Assembly: GCF_900166595.1 (NCBI RefSeq)
Contig: NZ_LT745763.1
Location: forward strand, 3,657,333 to 3,721,332
Direction of reading: 5' to 3'
Length of the DNA stretch: 64,000 nt
Origin: Virgibacillus dokdonensis
Lineage (GTDB): Bacteria > Bacillota > Bacilli > Bacillales > Amphibacillaceae
The notes under the pieces are model-generated. The model had not been told where the DNA came from, made no database searches, and saw only the letters and a program-made list of their open reading frames with translations. This document shows, piece after piece, positions 51,257-59,666 of the stretch. Both the position numbers and the translations under genes were made by a program. How positions within the stretch are numbered: position 1 is the stretch's first letter; each line of letters begins with the position of its first letter.

Positions 51257-52120
51257 TTATGCAGCTGTTTGGCTGGTTTGAGTTCGGTATTGTACTGGAC
51301 TTAAACCAGCCAATTTTAACTTTATACGTTCATTATTGTAGTAATCAATGTAATCCTCAATTTTTCGCTTTAGCTCTTCATAAGACACTATTTTTTCCCC
51401 ATAATACATTTCTTGCTTTAGAACGCCAAAAAAATTTTCCATTGCCGCATTATCCGCACATGTTGCTTTTCTAGACATACTTTGAAAGATTTTGTTTTTC
51501 TTTAATGTTTTCATCCACTTGTTATGTTGATAGTGCCAACCTTGATCAGAATGAATCGTTGTTCGATATTCAGCTTCATTTTTAATAATTTTTAGTGCTT
51601 GATTTAACGGTGCTATAACGAAATCTAATGTTGGACTGTTAGAAATACCATAGGATATAATTTCACCATTATATAAATCCATTATTGGACTTAAATACAG
51701 TTTTTGATCTTCGGTACATTTAAACTCAGTCACGTCTGTCACTAGTTTTTGAAGGCGAATGGATGTATTAAATCTACGGTTCAAGCGATTTTTAGCCACT
51801 TTTCCAACCTTACCTTTATACGATTTATAGCGAGATTTACGTGTGAATTTCACGCACCTTAAACCCATTTCATTCATAATTCGCTGGACTTTTTTATGAT
51901 TTATTACATAACCTTGGCTTTTTAACTCTAAATAAATACGACGATATCCGTATTTACCCTCGTGCTTTTGAAAAAGCTCAAGGATGATTTCTTTCCACTC
52001 TTTATCTGGATCTTCTTTCTGTAATTGCTTCATATGGTAATGATAAGTCGCCTCTGGAATACCCACAATTTCTAACACATCTTTTAATTTGAATCCTTCT
52101 TCTTTGAGTTCGAACGCCAA
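51257..52120 (-). CDS. IS3-family transposase OrfB (DDE integrase domain)
   Basis: The catalytic half of the transposase, 287 residues as an independent reading, normally made as an OrfAB fusion by frameshifting. The rve integrase core holds the DDE triad: Asp in VTDVTEFKC, Asp in TIHSDQGWHYQ and Glu in NAAMENFFGVLKQE. The N-terminal HTH_21-like segment EKYGYRRIYLEL-type is present as HEGKYGYRRIYLELKSQGY. No internal stop or frameshift was seen, consistent with a recent arrival. Confidence 0.93.
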   Translation of the reverse strand: MAFELKEEGFKLKDVLEIVGIPEATYHYHMKQLQKEDPDKEWKEIILELFQKHEGKYGYRRIYLELKSQGYVINHKKVQRIMNEMGLRCVKFTRKSRYKSYKGKVGKVAKNRLNRRFNTSIRLQKLVTDVTEFKCTEDQKLYLSPIMDLYNGEIISYGISNSPTLDFVIAPLNQALKIIKNEAEYRTTIHSDQGWHYQHNKWMKTLKKNKIFQSMSRKATCADNAAMENFFGVLKQEMYYGEKIVSYEELKRKIEDYIDYYNNERIKLKLAGLSPVQYRTQTSQTAA

Positions 52121-52647
52121 CGCTGCTTGTGCTTTTCGAGGAAGGCGTTCGGATTCTCCTGAAAAGCTTTTAACTTTTTTAAATAGGCATTCTCTAAGCG
52201 CAGAAGTTCATTTTCGCGTTCTAACAGTTCTTCACGAGATAACTCTTTTTCTTGTTTCGCTGGTTTAGCTTTATGATTTTTAGACATAGGAGGCCGTCCT
52301 TTCGATTTATCTTGCAGGCCCTCTATACCTTCATTCCAGAAAATTCTGTACCAGTTCGCAATTAATGTGGGATTGTTCATCTTAAAAACAATCGCGGTAT
52401 CTTGATAAGAAGCGCCTGTCCTTTTCATAAAGTTTAATACATCTAACTTAAATTGAACAGGATAAACTTGTTTAGAATGCTTCCTGCGTAGCCCGTCCTC
52501 ACCAAATTCTTTATAAGCACGAACCCACCTCTCAATTGGTGATTGGCTTGGAATACCATGTTTTTTCGCTAGCAATCCATAGCCCAAGGAATTTTCAAGA
52601 TATTCTTTTACAATCATCAATTTAAATTCATAACTATATTTAGCCAT
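52084..52647 (-). CDS. IS3-family transposase OrfA (helix-turn-helix)
   Basis: The DNA-binding half, 187 residues, with two helix-turn-helix segments (LGYGLLAKKHGIPSQSPIERWVRAYKEFG and TGASYQDTAIVFKMNNPTLIANWYRIFWNEG) and a C-terminal leucine-zipper stretch ELLERENELLRLENAYLKKLK. IS150-type elements use this order. The ATG at 52647 follows GGGGTG. Its frame overlaps OrfB by 37 bases, where an A-rich slippage site is expected; CAAAGAAGAAGG lies in the overlap. Confidence 0.9.
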   Translation of the reverse strand: MAKYSYEFKLMIVKEYLENSLGYGLLAKKHGIPSQSPIERWVRAYKEFGEDGLRRKHSKQVYPVQFKLDVLNFMKRTGASYQDTAIVFKMNNPTLIANWYRIFWNEGIEGLQDKSKGRPPMSKNHKAKPAKQEKELSREELLERENELLRLENAYLKKLKAFQENPNAFLEKHKQRWRSNSKKKDSN

Positions 52648-52703
52648 ATAAAAACACCCCAAAAGTCAGATTTTCACTCTAACTTTTGGGGTGCGGCACC
52701 AAA

Positions 52704-52716
52704 TCGGCACCTCTTT
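52704..52716 (-). terminator. Proximal arm of the disrupted glyA terminator
   Basis: GGCACCTCTTTTTT directly after glyA is the first arm of the hairpin whose partner lies at 51213-51221. The insertion sequence separates them. Confidence 0.8.
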
Positions 52717-52717
52717 T

Positions 52718-53962
52718 TTATGCATAAACAGCATAAAGTGGAAATTTTTCAGTTAATGTTTTTACACGTTGTGCAGCTGTCTCTAGCACCTTTTGATCTT
52801 CATGATTTTTTAACGTCATTGCCATAATAGACGCTATTTCTTTCATTTCTGACTTGCCAAAACCACGCGTAGTAACTGCTGCTGTTCCTATACGTAAACC
52901 ACTGGTAACAAACGGACTTTCTGTATCAAAAGGTATCGTATTTTTATTAGCAGTTATTCCAATTGAATCCAATACGTGTTCAGCTACTTTCCCTGTTAAA
53001 TCTAGTGGAGTAACATCTAATAATAAAAGATGGTTATCCGTACCTCCAGATACGATACGTATTCCTTCAGATTGCAACGCTTCTGCTAGGACCTTGGCGT
53101 TTTCAATAACATGCTTACTATACGTTTTAAAAGAATCAGATAATGCCTCTTTAAAAGAAACAGCTTTAGCTGCAATAATATGCATTAACGGGCCACCTTG
53201 CATTCCAGGAAATACGGCTTTATCAATTTTCTTAGCAAATGCTTCCTTACACAAAATCATACCGCCTCTAGGACCTCGTAATGTTTTATGTGTTGTCGTC
53301 GTAACAAAATCAGCATATGGAACTGGGTTAGGATGTAAACCAGAAGCTACTAATCCAGCAATATGCGCCATATCCACCATTAAATATGCGCCTACTTTGT
53401 CAGCAATCTCACGAAATTTTGCAAAATCAATGATTCTTGAATAGGCACTAGCCCCAGCTACGATAAGCTTTGGCTTTTCCTGTTCTGCTATTTTTAAAAC
53501 AGCTTCATAATCTAGTTTTTCTGTCTCTTCATCAACACCATAATCAACAAAGCGATATAATGTACCACTAAAATTAACTGGACTACCATGTGTTAAATGT
53601 CCGCCATGATTCAAATTCATTCCTAGCACTGTATCGCCAGGTTCTAAAACTGTAAAGTAAACAGCCATATTTGCCTGTGCGCCAGAATGAGGTTGCACGT
53701 TTGCATGATCCGCACCAAACAACTGCTTTGCACGATCTCGAGCAAGATTTTCAGCGACATCTACGTGTTCGCATCCTCCATAATACCGTCTTCCCGGATA
53801 ACCTTCTGCGTACTTATTCGTAAGTACAGATCCCATCGCTTCCATTACTGCTTCTGACACAAAATTTTCAGAAGCAATTAGTTCAATATTATCTTGTTGA
53901 CGTTTCTTTTCCGCTTCTATTGCTTGAAAGATTTCGATATCAGCTTGTTTGACATAGTCCAT
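52718..53962 (-). CDS. glyA: Serine hydroxymethyltransferase
   Basis: A pyridoxal-phosphate enzyme that converts serine to glycine and charges tetrahydrofolate with a one-carbon unit. It is 414 residues. The PLP lysine is in [14 protein letters not shown], and the N-terminal [12 protein letters not shown] and the [14 protein letters not shown] segments are intact. GGGGG precedes the ATG. Transcripts may now read into the downstream insertion sequence because its own terminator is split. Confidence 0.97.
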   Translation of the reverse strand: MDYVKQADIEIFQAIEAEKKRQQDNIELIASENFVSEAVMEAMGSVLTNKYAEGYPGRRYYGGCEHVDVAENLARDRAKQLFGADHANVQPHSGAQANMAVYFTVLEPGDTVLGMNLNHGGHLTHGSPVNFSGTLYRFVDYGVDEETEKLDYEAVLKIAEQEKPKLIVAGASAYSRIIDFAKFREIADKVGAYLMVDMAHIAGLVASGLHPNPVPYADFVTTTTHKTLRGPRGGMILCKEAFAKKIDKAVFPGMQGGPLMHIIAAKAVSFKEALSDSFKTYSKHVIENAKVLAEALQSEGIRIVSGGTDNHLLLLDVTPLDLTGKVAEHVLDSIGITANKNTIPFDTESPFVTSGLRIGTAAVTTRGFGKSEMKEIASIMAMTLKNHEDQKVLETAAQRVKTLTEKFPLYAVYA

Positions 53963-54138
53963 TTGATTACCCCCTTTTATGTATAATTCTATTGTAGCTT
54001 GAAACGGTTAGAAGAACAAACCCAATTTTTACTTCGTATTCATTGAAAAGAAAGGAACTCTTTCTATATAAGTATTAGAACAGCAAGCGAGTGGCTTAAT
54101 AATGTCCAAAGATCTCAATACAGTTTTCGCTTATTTAA

Positions 54139-54723
54139 TTAACAGTCTCTGTTCATGGAGTCATGATTATCATCAGGATAGACAGCACGAGCTCCGCCAA
54201 TTCTTTTCGCACGCGTATAGGCTGCATTAACACGCGCTTCTCCTAAAAATCGTTGTTGAAACCGAAAAGGTACAGCAACTGGTTTCAAATGCATTCCAAT
54301 CATCGTTTCACCAAAATCTATTCCTGCATGTGCTGCTACATTCTCCACTACCACAGGATCTTCCAATTGTTCAAATGCATAAGCAGCCATCGCCCCTCCG
54401 GCTTTTCTAACTGGTATAACGGATACTTCCTCTAATTGAAAATCAATCATCGTGCTTCTTTCCATCACCAATGCTCGATTTAAGTGCTCACAGCATTGAA
54501 AACAGAGGCGAATTCCAGTTTTATCTGCCAGTTCCTTTAATGCTTGATAAATAATAATCGCAACCTCTTTCGTTCCTGCCGTTCCAATAGACTTTCCTGC
54601 TACTTCACTAGTTGAACATCCAACCACAAATAAATTCCCGCGCTGAAGACGCCCTGACTCTTGCCACTCTTTCTGAATTCCATTCATTTGCACTGTTAAT
54701 TCTTGATAAAACGACTCTTGCAT
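54139..54723 (-). CDS. ywlG: DUF436 / YwlG family protein
   Basis: A 194-residue cytoplasmic protein of the TIGR01440 family, conserved between rpiB and glyA in Bacilli and of unknown biochemical function. Family segments include LFVVGCSTSEVAGKSIGTAGT, LCFQCCEHLNRALVMERS and AHAGIDFGETMIGMHLKPVAVP. The start is the ATG at 54723, with AAAGGTG upstream. A paired cysteine in FQCCEHLNR is notable. Confidence 0.88.
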   Translation of the reverse strand: MQESFYQELTVQMNGIQKEWQESGRLQRGNLFVVGCSTSEVAGKSIGTAGTKEVAIIIYQALKELADKTGIRLCFQCCEHLNRALVMERSTMIDFQLEEVSVIPVRKAGGAMAAYAFEQLEDPVVVENVAAHAGIDFGETMIGMHLKPVAVPFRFQQRFLGEARVNAAYTRAKRIGGARAVYPDDNHDSMNRDC

Positions 54724-54794
54724 CAACTTGAAACACCTTTCTTTCGTTATAAAAGAATCTCTAATGAGTGTTGATTTTTTTCATTTCGCACTAA

Positions 54795-55241
54795 CTATTG
54801 CACTCCATCTTCATATGTTGTAATTTTACCAATGCGATTATCATGTCGACCGCCATCAAACTCTGTTTCTAACCATACTTTTGCTACTTCACGGGCTAAT
54901 CCCGGACCAACTACCCTTTCTCCCATAGCAAGTACATTCGTGTCATTATGTTGCCTTGTTAACTTCGCACTATATACATCATGTGTAAGTGCACAACGAA
55001 TGCCTTTTACTTTATTTGCAGCGATAGACATGCCAATTCCGGTTCCACAAATGAAAATGCCACGGTCAAATTCCCCTTTTGCTACACGTTCCGCTGCCGG
55101 TAGTGCGTAATCAGGATAGTCAACAGAACCTTCGCAACTACAACCGGCATCCTCAAATTCAATTCCCATTTCAGTTAACAAATCTTTGATTTCGTTTCTA
55201 ATTGTCATACCTGCATGATCTGCTGTTATGATTACTTTCAT
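54795..55241 (-). CDS. rpiB: Ribose-5-phosphate isomerase B
   Basis: Interconverts ribose 5-phosphate and ribulose 5-phosphate in the pentose phosphate pathway. It is 148 residues with MKVIITADHAGMTIRNEIK, the proton-transfer cysteine in FICGTGIGMSIAANKV and the phosphate-binding HNDTNVLAMGERVVG. The ATG at 55241 is 9 bases from AAAGGAG; the ATG two codons earlier is too close. It corresponds to B. subtilis ywlF and precedes ywlG. Confidence 0.94.
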   Translation of the reverse strand: MKVIITADHAGMTIRNEIKDLLTEMGIEFEDAGCSCEGSVDYPDYALPAAERVAKGEFDRGIFICGTGIGMSIAANKVKGIRCALTHDVYSAKLTRQHNDTNVLAMGERVVGPGLAREVAKVWLETEFDGGRHDNRIGKITTYEDGVQ

Positions 55242-55406
55242 TTGCATAAACTCCTTTTTGTCTCTTATTTTATCATGTTCATTCCATTACATCCTAGTTA
55301 TTACTCACCACTTTATGCGACAAGGACGATTCTAATATTGATATTAGCCTAGATAAAGATTGGCTTCATCGTCAAACTTTGCTAAAACTTACCAAAAAAA
55401 CAAAAA

Positions 55407-56702
55407 TTAATTTACTGTAAACTGATTAATTTGCTTATTCAAATTTTTAGCCTGTTCTTCCAACGCATGCGCTAATTCATCAATCTGTTCTATTGTGGAA
55501 GCTTGTTCATGTATAGAGGCATTCACTTCCTCAGCACCAGCAGATGTCTCCTCAGCTACAGCAGCTACCTCTTGGGATTGCTTTACTGTATTTTGGATGG
55601 ATTCCAATTGGCGATCGACTAAATCCGTAATTCTGCCAATCTCTGTTGCCACCTCACTTACAGAACTAGACATCTCCGCAATGGAGGAATTTGTTGATTT
55701 GCCATTACTTGCTTCCTGTTTTGCATAGGATACATTATCATTAATTTTCCCAACTACCGTTGCAACATCCTCTTGTATAGCAGTAATTAATCCAGAAATT
55801 TGCTGCACAGCTTGTGCACTTTGATCTGCAAGCTTCCGAATTTCATCAGCCACTACAGCAAACCCTTTCCCATGTTCTCCCGCTCGAGCAGCTTCAATTG
55901 AAGCGTTGAGAGCTAATAAATTCGTCTGTTCAGCTATTTCACCAACAAGTGTAATAATGGTTTCCACTTGTAGCGCATTCTGTTTTAAATGATCCACATC
56001 TTTAAGGGAAGCTTCCTGTTCATTGGCAAGTTTTTGAATTCCTTCCACAAGTTGATTAACTGCGACTTTACTGCGCTCTAAAATTTCCATCATGGCGTTC
56101 GATTTATGTTTAGAATCATTGGCTTTTCTTTGTACTTCTTCGGCAAGCTCTGTTGACATTTCTACTGCTTCAGCGGTATTTTGAATGGATTCTGATGCGC
56201 TTTCTGCTCCTTTAGAAATTTCATCAGCAGATGAACGTATCGACATAGAATGATGGCTTGCTTGTTCCGAAGCCTGTCGAATTTGTACAACAGATTGATT
56301 CGTATTTTCAAAATGTTGATCGATATTATGTACAATATTGCGTAAATTTTTTAACATGCTATCAAAAGCCAGTCCTAAAGCTTTTACCTCATCATCTGAT
56401 TTGGAGATTTCAATAACTTGATTTAAGTTCCCTTTAGCAGCTTCTGAAGCGGCTGCTTCTAGCTTTTCTAATGGCTTTACAATCACTCTTGCAGCAAAAA
56501 AAGCGAGAATACCAGACCATATAATACCAAGGATAAACGTCGTTATTGTAAAAAAGTGTTCAGAAACGTCCCAGTAATCCTTTACATAGTCATAAATAAA
56601 GTATATAAATATAGCACTTACTGAATACGTTACCAAAGCTAAGCTCGTTGTAAATAGCACGAGTTTTAAGCGCAAACTGAACCGATATTTCTTCTTCTCC
56701 AT
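55407..56702 (-). CDS. Methyl-accepting chemotaxis protein without an extracellular sensor
   Basis: A 431-residue chemoreceptor. TM1 (about 14-37) and TM2 (about 51-73) are separated by only about 13 residues, so there is no periplasmic-type ligand domain. A HAMP domain (about 70-122) and a long coiled-coil signalling domain follow. The strictly conserved hairpin tip [39 protein letters not shown] binds CheA and CheW. Signals must therefore come from the membrane, the cytoplasm or a partner protein. It lies 15 bases after ywlE and may be cotranscribed. This gene is not found at this place in B. subtilis. Confidence 0.92.
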   Translation of the reverse strand: MEKKKYRFSLRLKLVLFTTSLALVTYSVSAIFIYFIYDYVKDYWDVSEHFFTITTFILGIIWSGILAFFAARVIVKPLEKLEAAASEAAKGNLNQVIEISKSDDEVKALGLAFDSMLKNLRNIVHNIDQHFENTNQSVVQIRQASEQASHHSMSIRSSADEISKGAESASESIQNTAEAVEMSTELAEEVQRKANDSKHKSNAMMEILERSKVAVNQLVEGIQKLANEQEASLKDVDHLKQNALQVETIITLVGEIAEQTNLLALNASIEAARAGEHGKGFAVVADEIRKLADQSAQAVQQISGLITAIQEDVATVVGKINDNVSYAKQEASNGKSTNSSIAEMSSSVSEVATEIGRITDLVDRQLESIQNTVKQSQEVAAVAEETSAGAEEVNASIHEQASTIEQIDELAHALEEQAKNLNKQINQFTVN

Positions 56703-56717
56703 AGATTATTCCCCCGT

Positions 56718-57323
56718 CTACTTTGTAAGTTTTTTACGAAGCAGATCAATATACTTATCCAACTCATCAAGCGTCTCCTGATAGGTCCGCAAATCTCCAC
56801 CAAAAGGATCAGAAATATCATAATTGATTAGATTCGCTTCTAGCCTTCGAATATTCACCATGTCTTCGGCTAAATGTTCTTGAATGCGTTGATTGAGAAG
56901 AGAATTATCCAGTTTATGCTGATGTTTCTGGATAAATATTGATCTTTTTTCCTCATAATCTGCATATGCTTTTTTTAACTTTTCCCATACTTTTTTATCG
57001 GCTTCTAAGACATATTCCTTTAATGTAAAGTACTTATCTTGAAATTGGGGGAAATTCATAATTAACGACTGCTTATGCTGGGTTGTCATTGTTAAGACTA
57101 CGTCAGCCCAATGAAGTAAATCTTTCGTAACCGGCTGGGAAAGATGGTTCATTTTTATTTGTTTTTGCTTTAAGACTTCAATCGTTTTAGGGTTTGCTTG
57201 TTGATCATTGGTTGCAAATATGCCAGCTGACTGTACTTCTACTTCCGGAATTTTATGCTTCACTAAGGCTTCAGCCATTGGACTACGACATGTATTACCA
57301 GTGCACACAAATAACAATCTCAT
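56718..57323 (-). CDS. ywlE: Protein arginine phosphatase YwlE with an inserted helical segment
   Basis: Low-molecular-weight phosphatase that removes phosphate from arginine residues marked by McsB, opposing the ClpCP degradation signal. The catalytic loop is CTGNTCRS at residues 7-14, with Thr11 in the position that gives phosphoarginine selectivity. The general-acid Asp is at residue 172 in DPFGG. The protein has 201 residues against about 150 in B. subtilis. The extra 58 or so residues form a charged, probably helical insertion between KEYV and DPFGG (about 106-167). ATG at 57323 has GGAGGT 6 bases upstream. Confidence 0.92.
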   Translation of the reverse strand: MRLLFVCTGNTCRSPMAEALVKHKIPEVEVQSAGIFATNDQQANPKTIEVLKQKQIKMNHLSQPVTKDLLHWADVVLTMTTQHKQSLIMNFPQFQDKYFTLKEYVLEADKKVWEKLKKAYADYEEKRSIFIQKHQHKLDNSLLNQRIQEHLAEDMVNIRRLEANLINYDISDPFGGDLRTYQETLDELDKYIDLLRKKLTK

Positions 57324-57804
57324 ACTGTTACCTCCGATACTAAACTCTGATATCAATATATCATATCCATCTTTCCTTTCACCAGTTCTTCCCCCTGTAT
57401 AGAGACGAATGAACAACTTCCTTTAGTAAGAACAAAGGCTCGGGGCGCCCGGTCAGCAACGTAGCGAGTGGAACGAAGCAACTAAAGTTTTAGGAATCAT
57501 GGTGAGGCGGTGTTGCACGAGCCAATGATGACTTATCGTAGGGCGATTCGTGAAGTCGCCTAGTTTCTGGGCGCTGGAGCCGGACGTGGCTAAATAACTT
57601 AGTACGTTTATCTACAGCTGCAAAATTTTATAATTTCCTAGACTATTAGAAAAAACTTGGTATAGAACCAAGCCTTTGCGCAGTTATAAAAAACATGCTT
57701 ACCGCTAAGTCTTTACTGCAAAACAACGTTGCTAATTTTGTTCGTATAAACTTTAAACTATTGAACCTTCCCTATAGCAGAACAACATGCGAACTATTTC
57801 TTAT
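57324..57804. other. Repeat-filled spacer between ywlE and mntP
   Basis: Long repeat copy 4 (57430-57643) is followed by a diverged pair of short repeats at about 57646-57783 (ACTTGGTATAGAACCAAGCC and CCTTCCCTATAGCAG). Confidence 0.7.
57430..57643 (+). repeat. Long structured intergenic repeat, copy 4
   Basis: Same order and stems as the other copies. One change in the GTTGCT arm (GTTTCT) weakens the main stem, and the DnaA box is altered to TTATCTACA (57608-57616), so this may be an ageing copy. Confidence 0.88.
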
Positions 57805-58356
57805 TTATCCGAATAATACATGTAAGCCAAAAGCAATTAAAATACTCCCTCCTAACAGCTCACTATAAGCACCTAAGTAACCTTCTACTCTTCTTCCAAG
57901 CAGCATGCCGATCCAAGATAGACAAGCACTTACCATTCCAAATAGCAAAAGTGCTATAGCCGTCTTGACTCCAGAGATACCTAAACTTAACCCAACAGAA
58001 AAGCTATCAATACTTAAGCCGAGTGCTAATAAAAGCAATCCGACACCAACTGGTTGAATCATTTTTTTTACGTTCTGATTAAAAGCAGAAAAAAACATTT
58101 GGGCGCCAATCCCTACAAGTAACAATCCGCCAGCTAAATTAGTTAGACTACCGATTTGTTCTGATATCATAGTACCAAATAGAATACCTAAAAATGGCAT
58201 AAGTATATGAAATAGCCCTACTACAACCCCAATGAGCGCTATACGCTTTAAACGAAGACGCTGTAACCCTAATCCTAAACTGACAGAAAAGGCGTCAAGT
58301 CCAAGCGCAAAAGCTAGAAATAATAAGGCTGTCACCTCACCAATGTATCCTGACAC
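57805..58356 (-). CDS. mntP: Manganese efflux pump MntP
   Basis: An inner-membrane manganese exporter of 183 residues with six helices. It has two copies of the family motif, FALGLDAFSVSLGLGLQ and LALGLSIDSFSVGLSLGIS, each with the metal-binding aspartate. The start is GTG at 58356 with GGGGGAG before it. It corresponds to ywlD of B. subtilis. I looked for a yybP-ykoY manganese riboswitch upstream and saw none. Confidence 0.9.
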   Translation of the reverse strand: MSGYIGEVTALLFLAFALGLDAFSVSLGLGLQRLRLKRIALIGVVVGLFHILMPFLGILFGTMISEQIGSLTNLAGGLLLVGIGAQMFFSAFNQNVKKMIQPVGVGLLLLALGLSIDSFSVGLSLGISGVKTAIALLLFGMVSACLSWIGMLLGRRVEGYLGAYSELLGGSILIAFGLHVLFG

Positions 58357-58798
58357 GTAGACTCCCCCTTGGACATGCTTTTAAACTATATGATGATCTA
58401 AGGAGAAATATGTTTGATTTCACTAGCGTTGCATAAATAACATCTAAATTTTCAGATCAAATATTCTTTCTAATAAATCCAAAAAAGTAAATACCCAACT
58501 AAAGATGGCACTATCCATTTGGAATATATTCACAATCAGACTAGAGTGACAGTCGCTGTTTTCTTATTAAGAAGCACCTTTCCCTTCTATTTTTCGAAGC
58601 TAGATATAAGCTGATTTCCATTTAGGCTAGCGTCTAACAACATTTAATTAATCTTAAAATTTTTAGAGGAAATCAAATTTATAAAGGAATAATCTATATA
58701 AGAAATTCGAATGTCGTGAATATTTTACATTATGTAAAAAACAAAAAAATAAATTACAATAATTGTATTAGAATTCCAGAAAGAAAAGAGGTATCTCA
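58357..58798. other. Gene-free spacer
   Basis: AT-rich, no recognisable gene or repeat. It may contain the promoter of the broken regulator gene that follows. Confidence 0.4.
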
Positions 58799-59003
58799 AT
58801 GTTAGAGAACTATATATCTGCAGGAAGGGCTGAGAAGAAATGGACCCAGCAACACTTTTCGATGACGTAGGTGTTAGTCGCCAAACAATTGCAGCATTAG
58901 AAAAAACAAATATAACCCTTCATTGATATCGGCCTTTAAGATTTCTAATTCATTGGGAAAAGAGATTACAGAAGTATTTAAATTTAAGGAGAAAGTTGTA
59001 TGA
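58799..59003 (+). pseudogene. Broken XRE-family regulator
   Basis: Three consecutive reading frames together give a complete small XRE/Cro-type regulator. The first reads MLENYISAGRAEKKWTQQHF, the second DDVGVSRQTIAALEK, the third PSLISAFKISNSLGKEITEV and FKFKEKVV. Each switch follows a one- or two-base slip, with stops in the original frame at 58868 and near 58926. The helix-turn-helix is thus disrupted. The ribosome binding site AAAGAGG remains. Confidence 0.85.
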
Positions 59004-59299
59004 TTACGTTAACCACAACCTATTTATAGAGCTAGCATTACTTATTATTGTTTCGGAAATATACAAAGCCAATTTTGAAAGAAAAAAGGAATCAATGGAT
59101 GAAAGAGGAGAGTTATTATTTTTTTAAAATTAAATCTTTTTCTTATTCAATATTAACAGGAGGAATACTTCTTGGCGTTGCATTAGTAGCAATATTAGAT
59201 GTGATTCATAAAGAGTATTTTATTTATTACGTAATGATTATATTCTATATTCAAAGTATTGTTCCCTCAATATATTTAGCTGTAGCTAAACGAATATAA
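59000..59299 (+). pseudogene. Broken small membrane protein gene next to the XRE remnant
   Basis: The ATG at 59000 overlaps the stop of the regulator remnant, but its frame ends after nine codons. A second frame reads LFIELALLIIVSEIYKANFE through ESMDERGELLFF, then stops inside a run of eight T. The frame continuing from there encodes KIKSFSYSILTGGILLGVAL and two further hydrophobic stretches to the end. Small membrane proteins with an ERDERG-like motif commonly accompany such XRE regulators. Two frameshifts have destroyed it. Confidence 0.75.
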
Positions 59300-59310
59300 A
59301 AAATACAAAT

Positions 59311-59345
59311 ACAACACTTTGAGAAGTAACTTCTCAAAGTGTTGT
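59311..59345. terminator. Perfect 16-bp hairpin between broken genes
   Basis: ACAACACTTTGAGAAG and CTTCTCAAAGTGTTGT pair without mismatch around TAA, flanked by A- and T-rich sequence. It probably ended the broken plus-strand cassette and the converging minus-strand remnant. Confidence 0.8.
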
Positions 59346-59354
59346 AAAAAATCC

Positions 59355-59540
59355 CTACTTTTTAATTGGAATTTCGCATGTTTTCTCATTGCAGGAACCA
59401 GTAGGAAAAATAGTTCGTCCATTTGCAATCCAGTCATAAACTTTTTGTCCCATTCCTATCTTAGATGATAGACTCAATAATGGTTCAAAAAACCTTACAT
59501 ACATATTCTGTTGATGCTGTTTATACCATTCTCTAATTTG
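59355..59540 (-). pseudogene. C-terminal remnant of an unidentified protein
   Basis: A 61-codon minus-strand frame with no start. It encodes IREWYKQHQQNMYVRFFEPL, then KIGMGQKVYDWIANGRTIFP and TGSCNEKTCEIPIKK before a stop. The upstream frame is closed by a TAA at 59541. The YDWIAxxR and cysteine pattern is somewhat like the end of DCC-family (DUF393) oxidoreductases, which is a weak resemblance. The 5' part of the gene is gone. Confidence 0.6.
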
Positions 59541-59666
59541 TTAGTTGAGTTGATATTATAATCGAATACATCGTCTTTCCAACATAGGAATATCTAGACA
59601 TTATGGTGAAAAAGGCAAGCTACCCTTTTCCTGGTTTATTTTAAAATCCTCTTATTATTGTCACAA

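Larger units (their letters stand above)
51227..52698 (-). mobile_element. IS3-family (IS150-like) insertion sequence, 1472 bp
   Basis: The element is bounded by imperfect inverted repeats ending in CCCC-AAAGTTAGAGT. The left end is TGGTGACCCCACAAAG and the right end (reverse strand) is TGCCGCACCCCAAAAG. It is flanked by the 5-bp direct repeat CCAAA (51222-51226 and 52699-52703). It has two overlapping frames, orfA and orfB, typical of programmed -1 frameshifting. Both frames are intact, so it may be active. It sits in the loop of the glyA terminator. Confidence 0.9.

Noticed and set aside
52854..53444. Long plus-strand frame antisense to glyA
   Set aside because: It is a shadow frame over a strongly conserved gene, with no protein-family features.
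58357..58450. Manganese (yybP-ykoY) riboswitch before mntP
   Set aside because: No matching conserved loops were found; the G-rich stretch near the start is the ribosome binding site.
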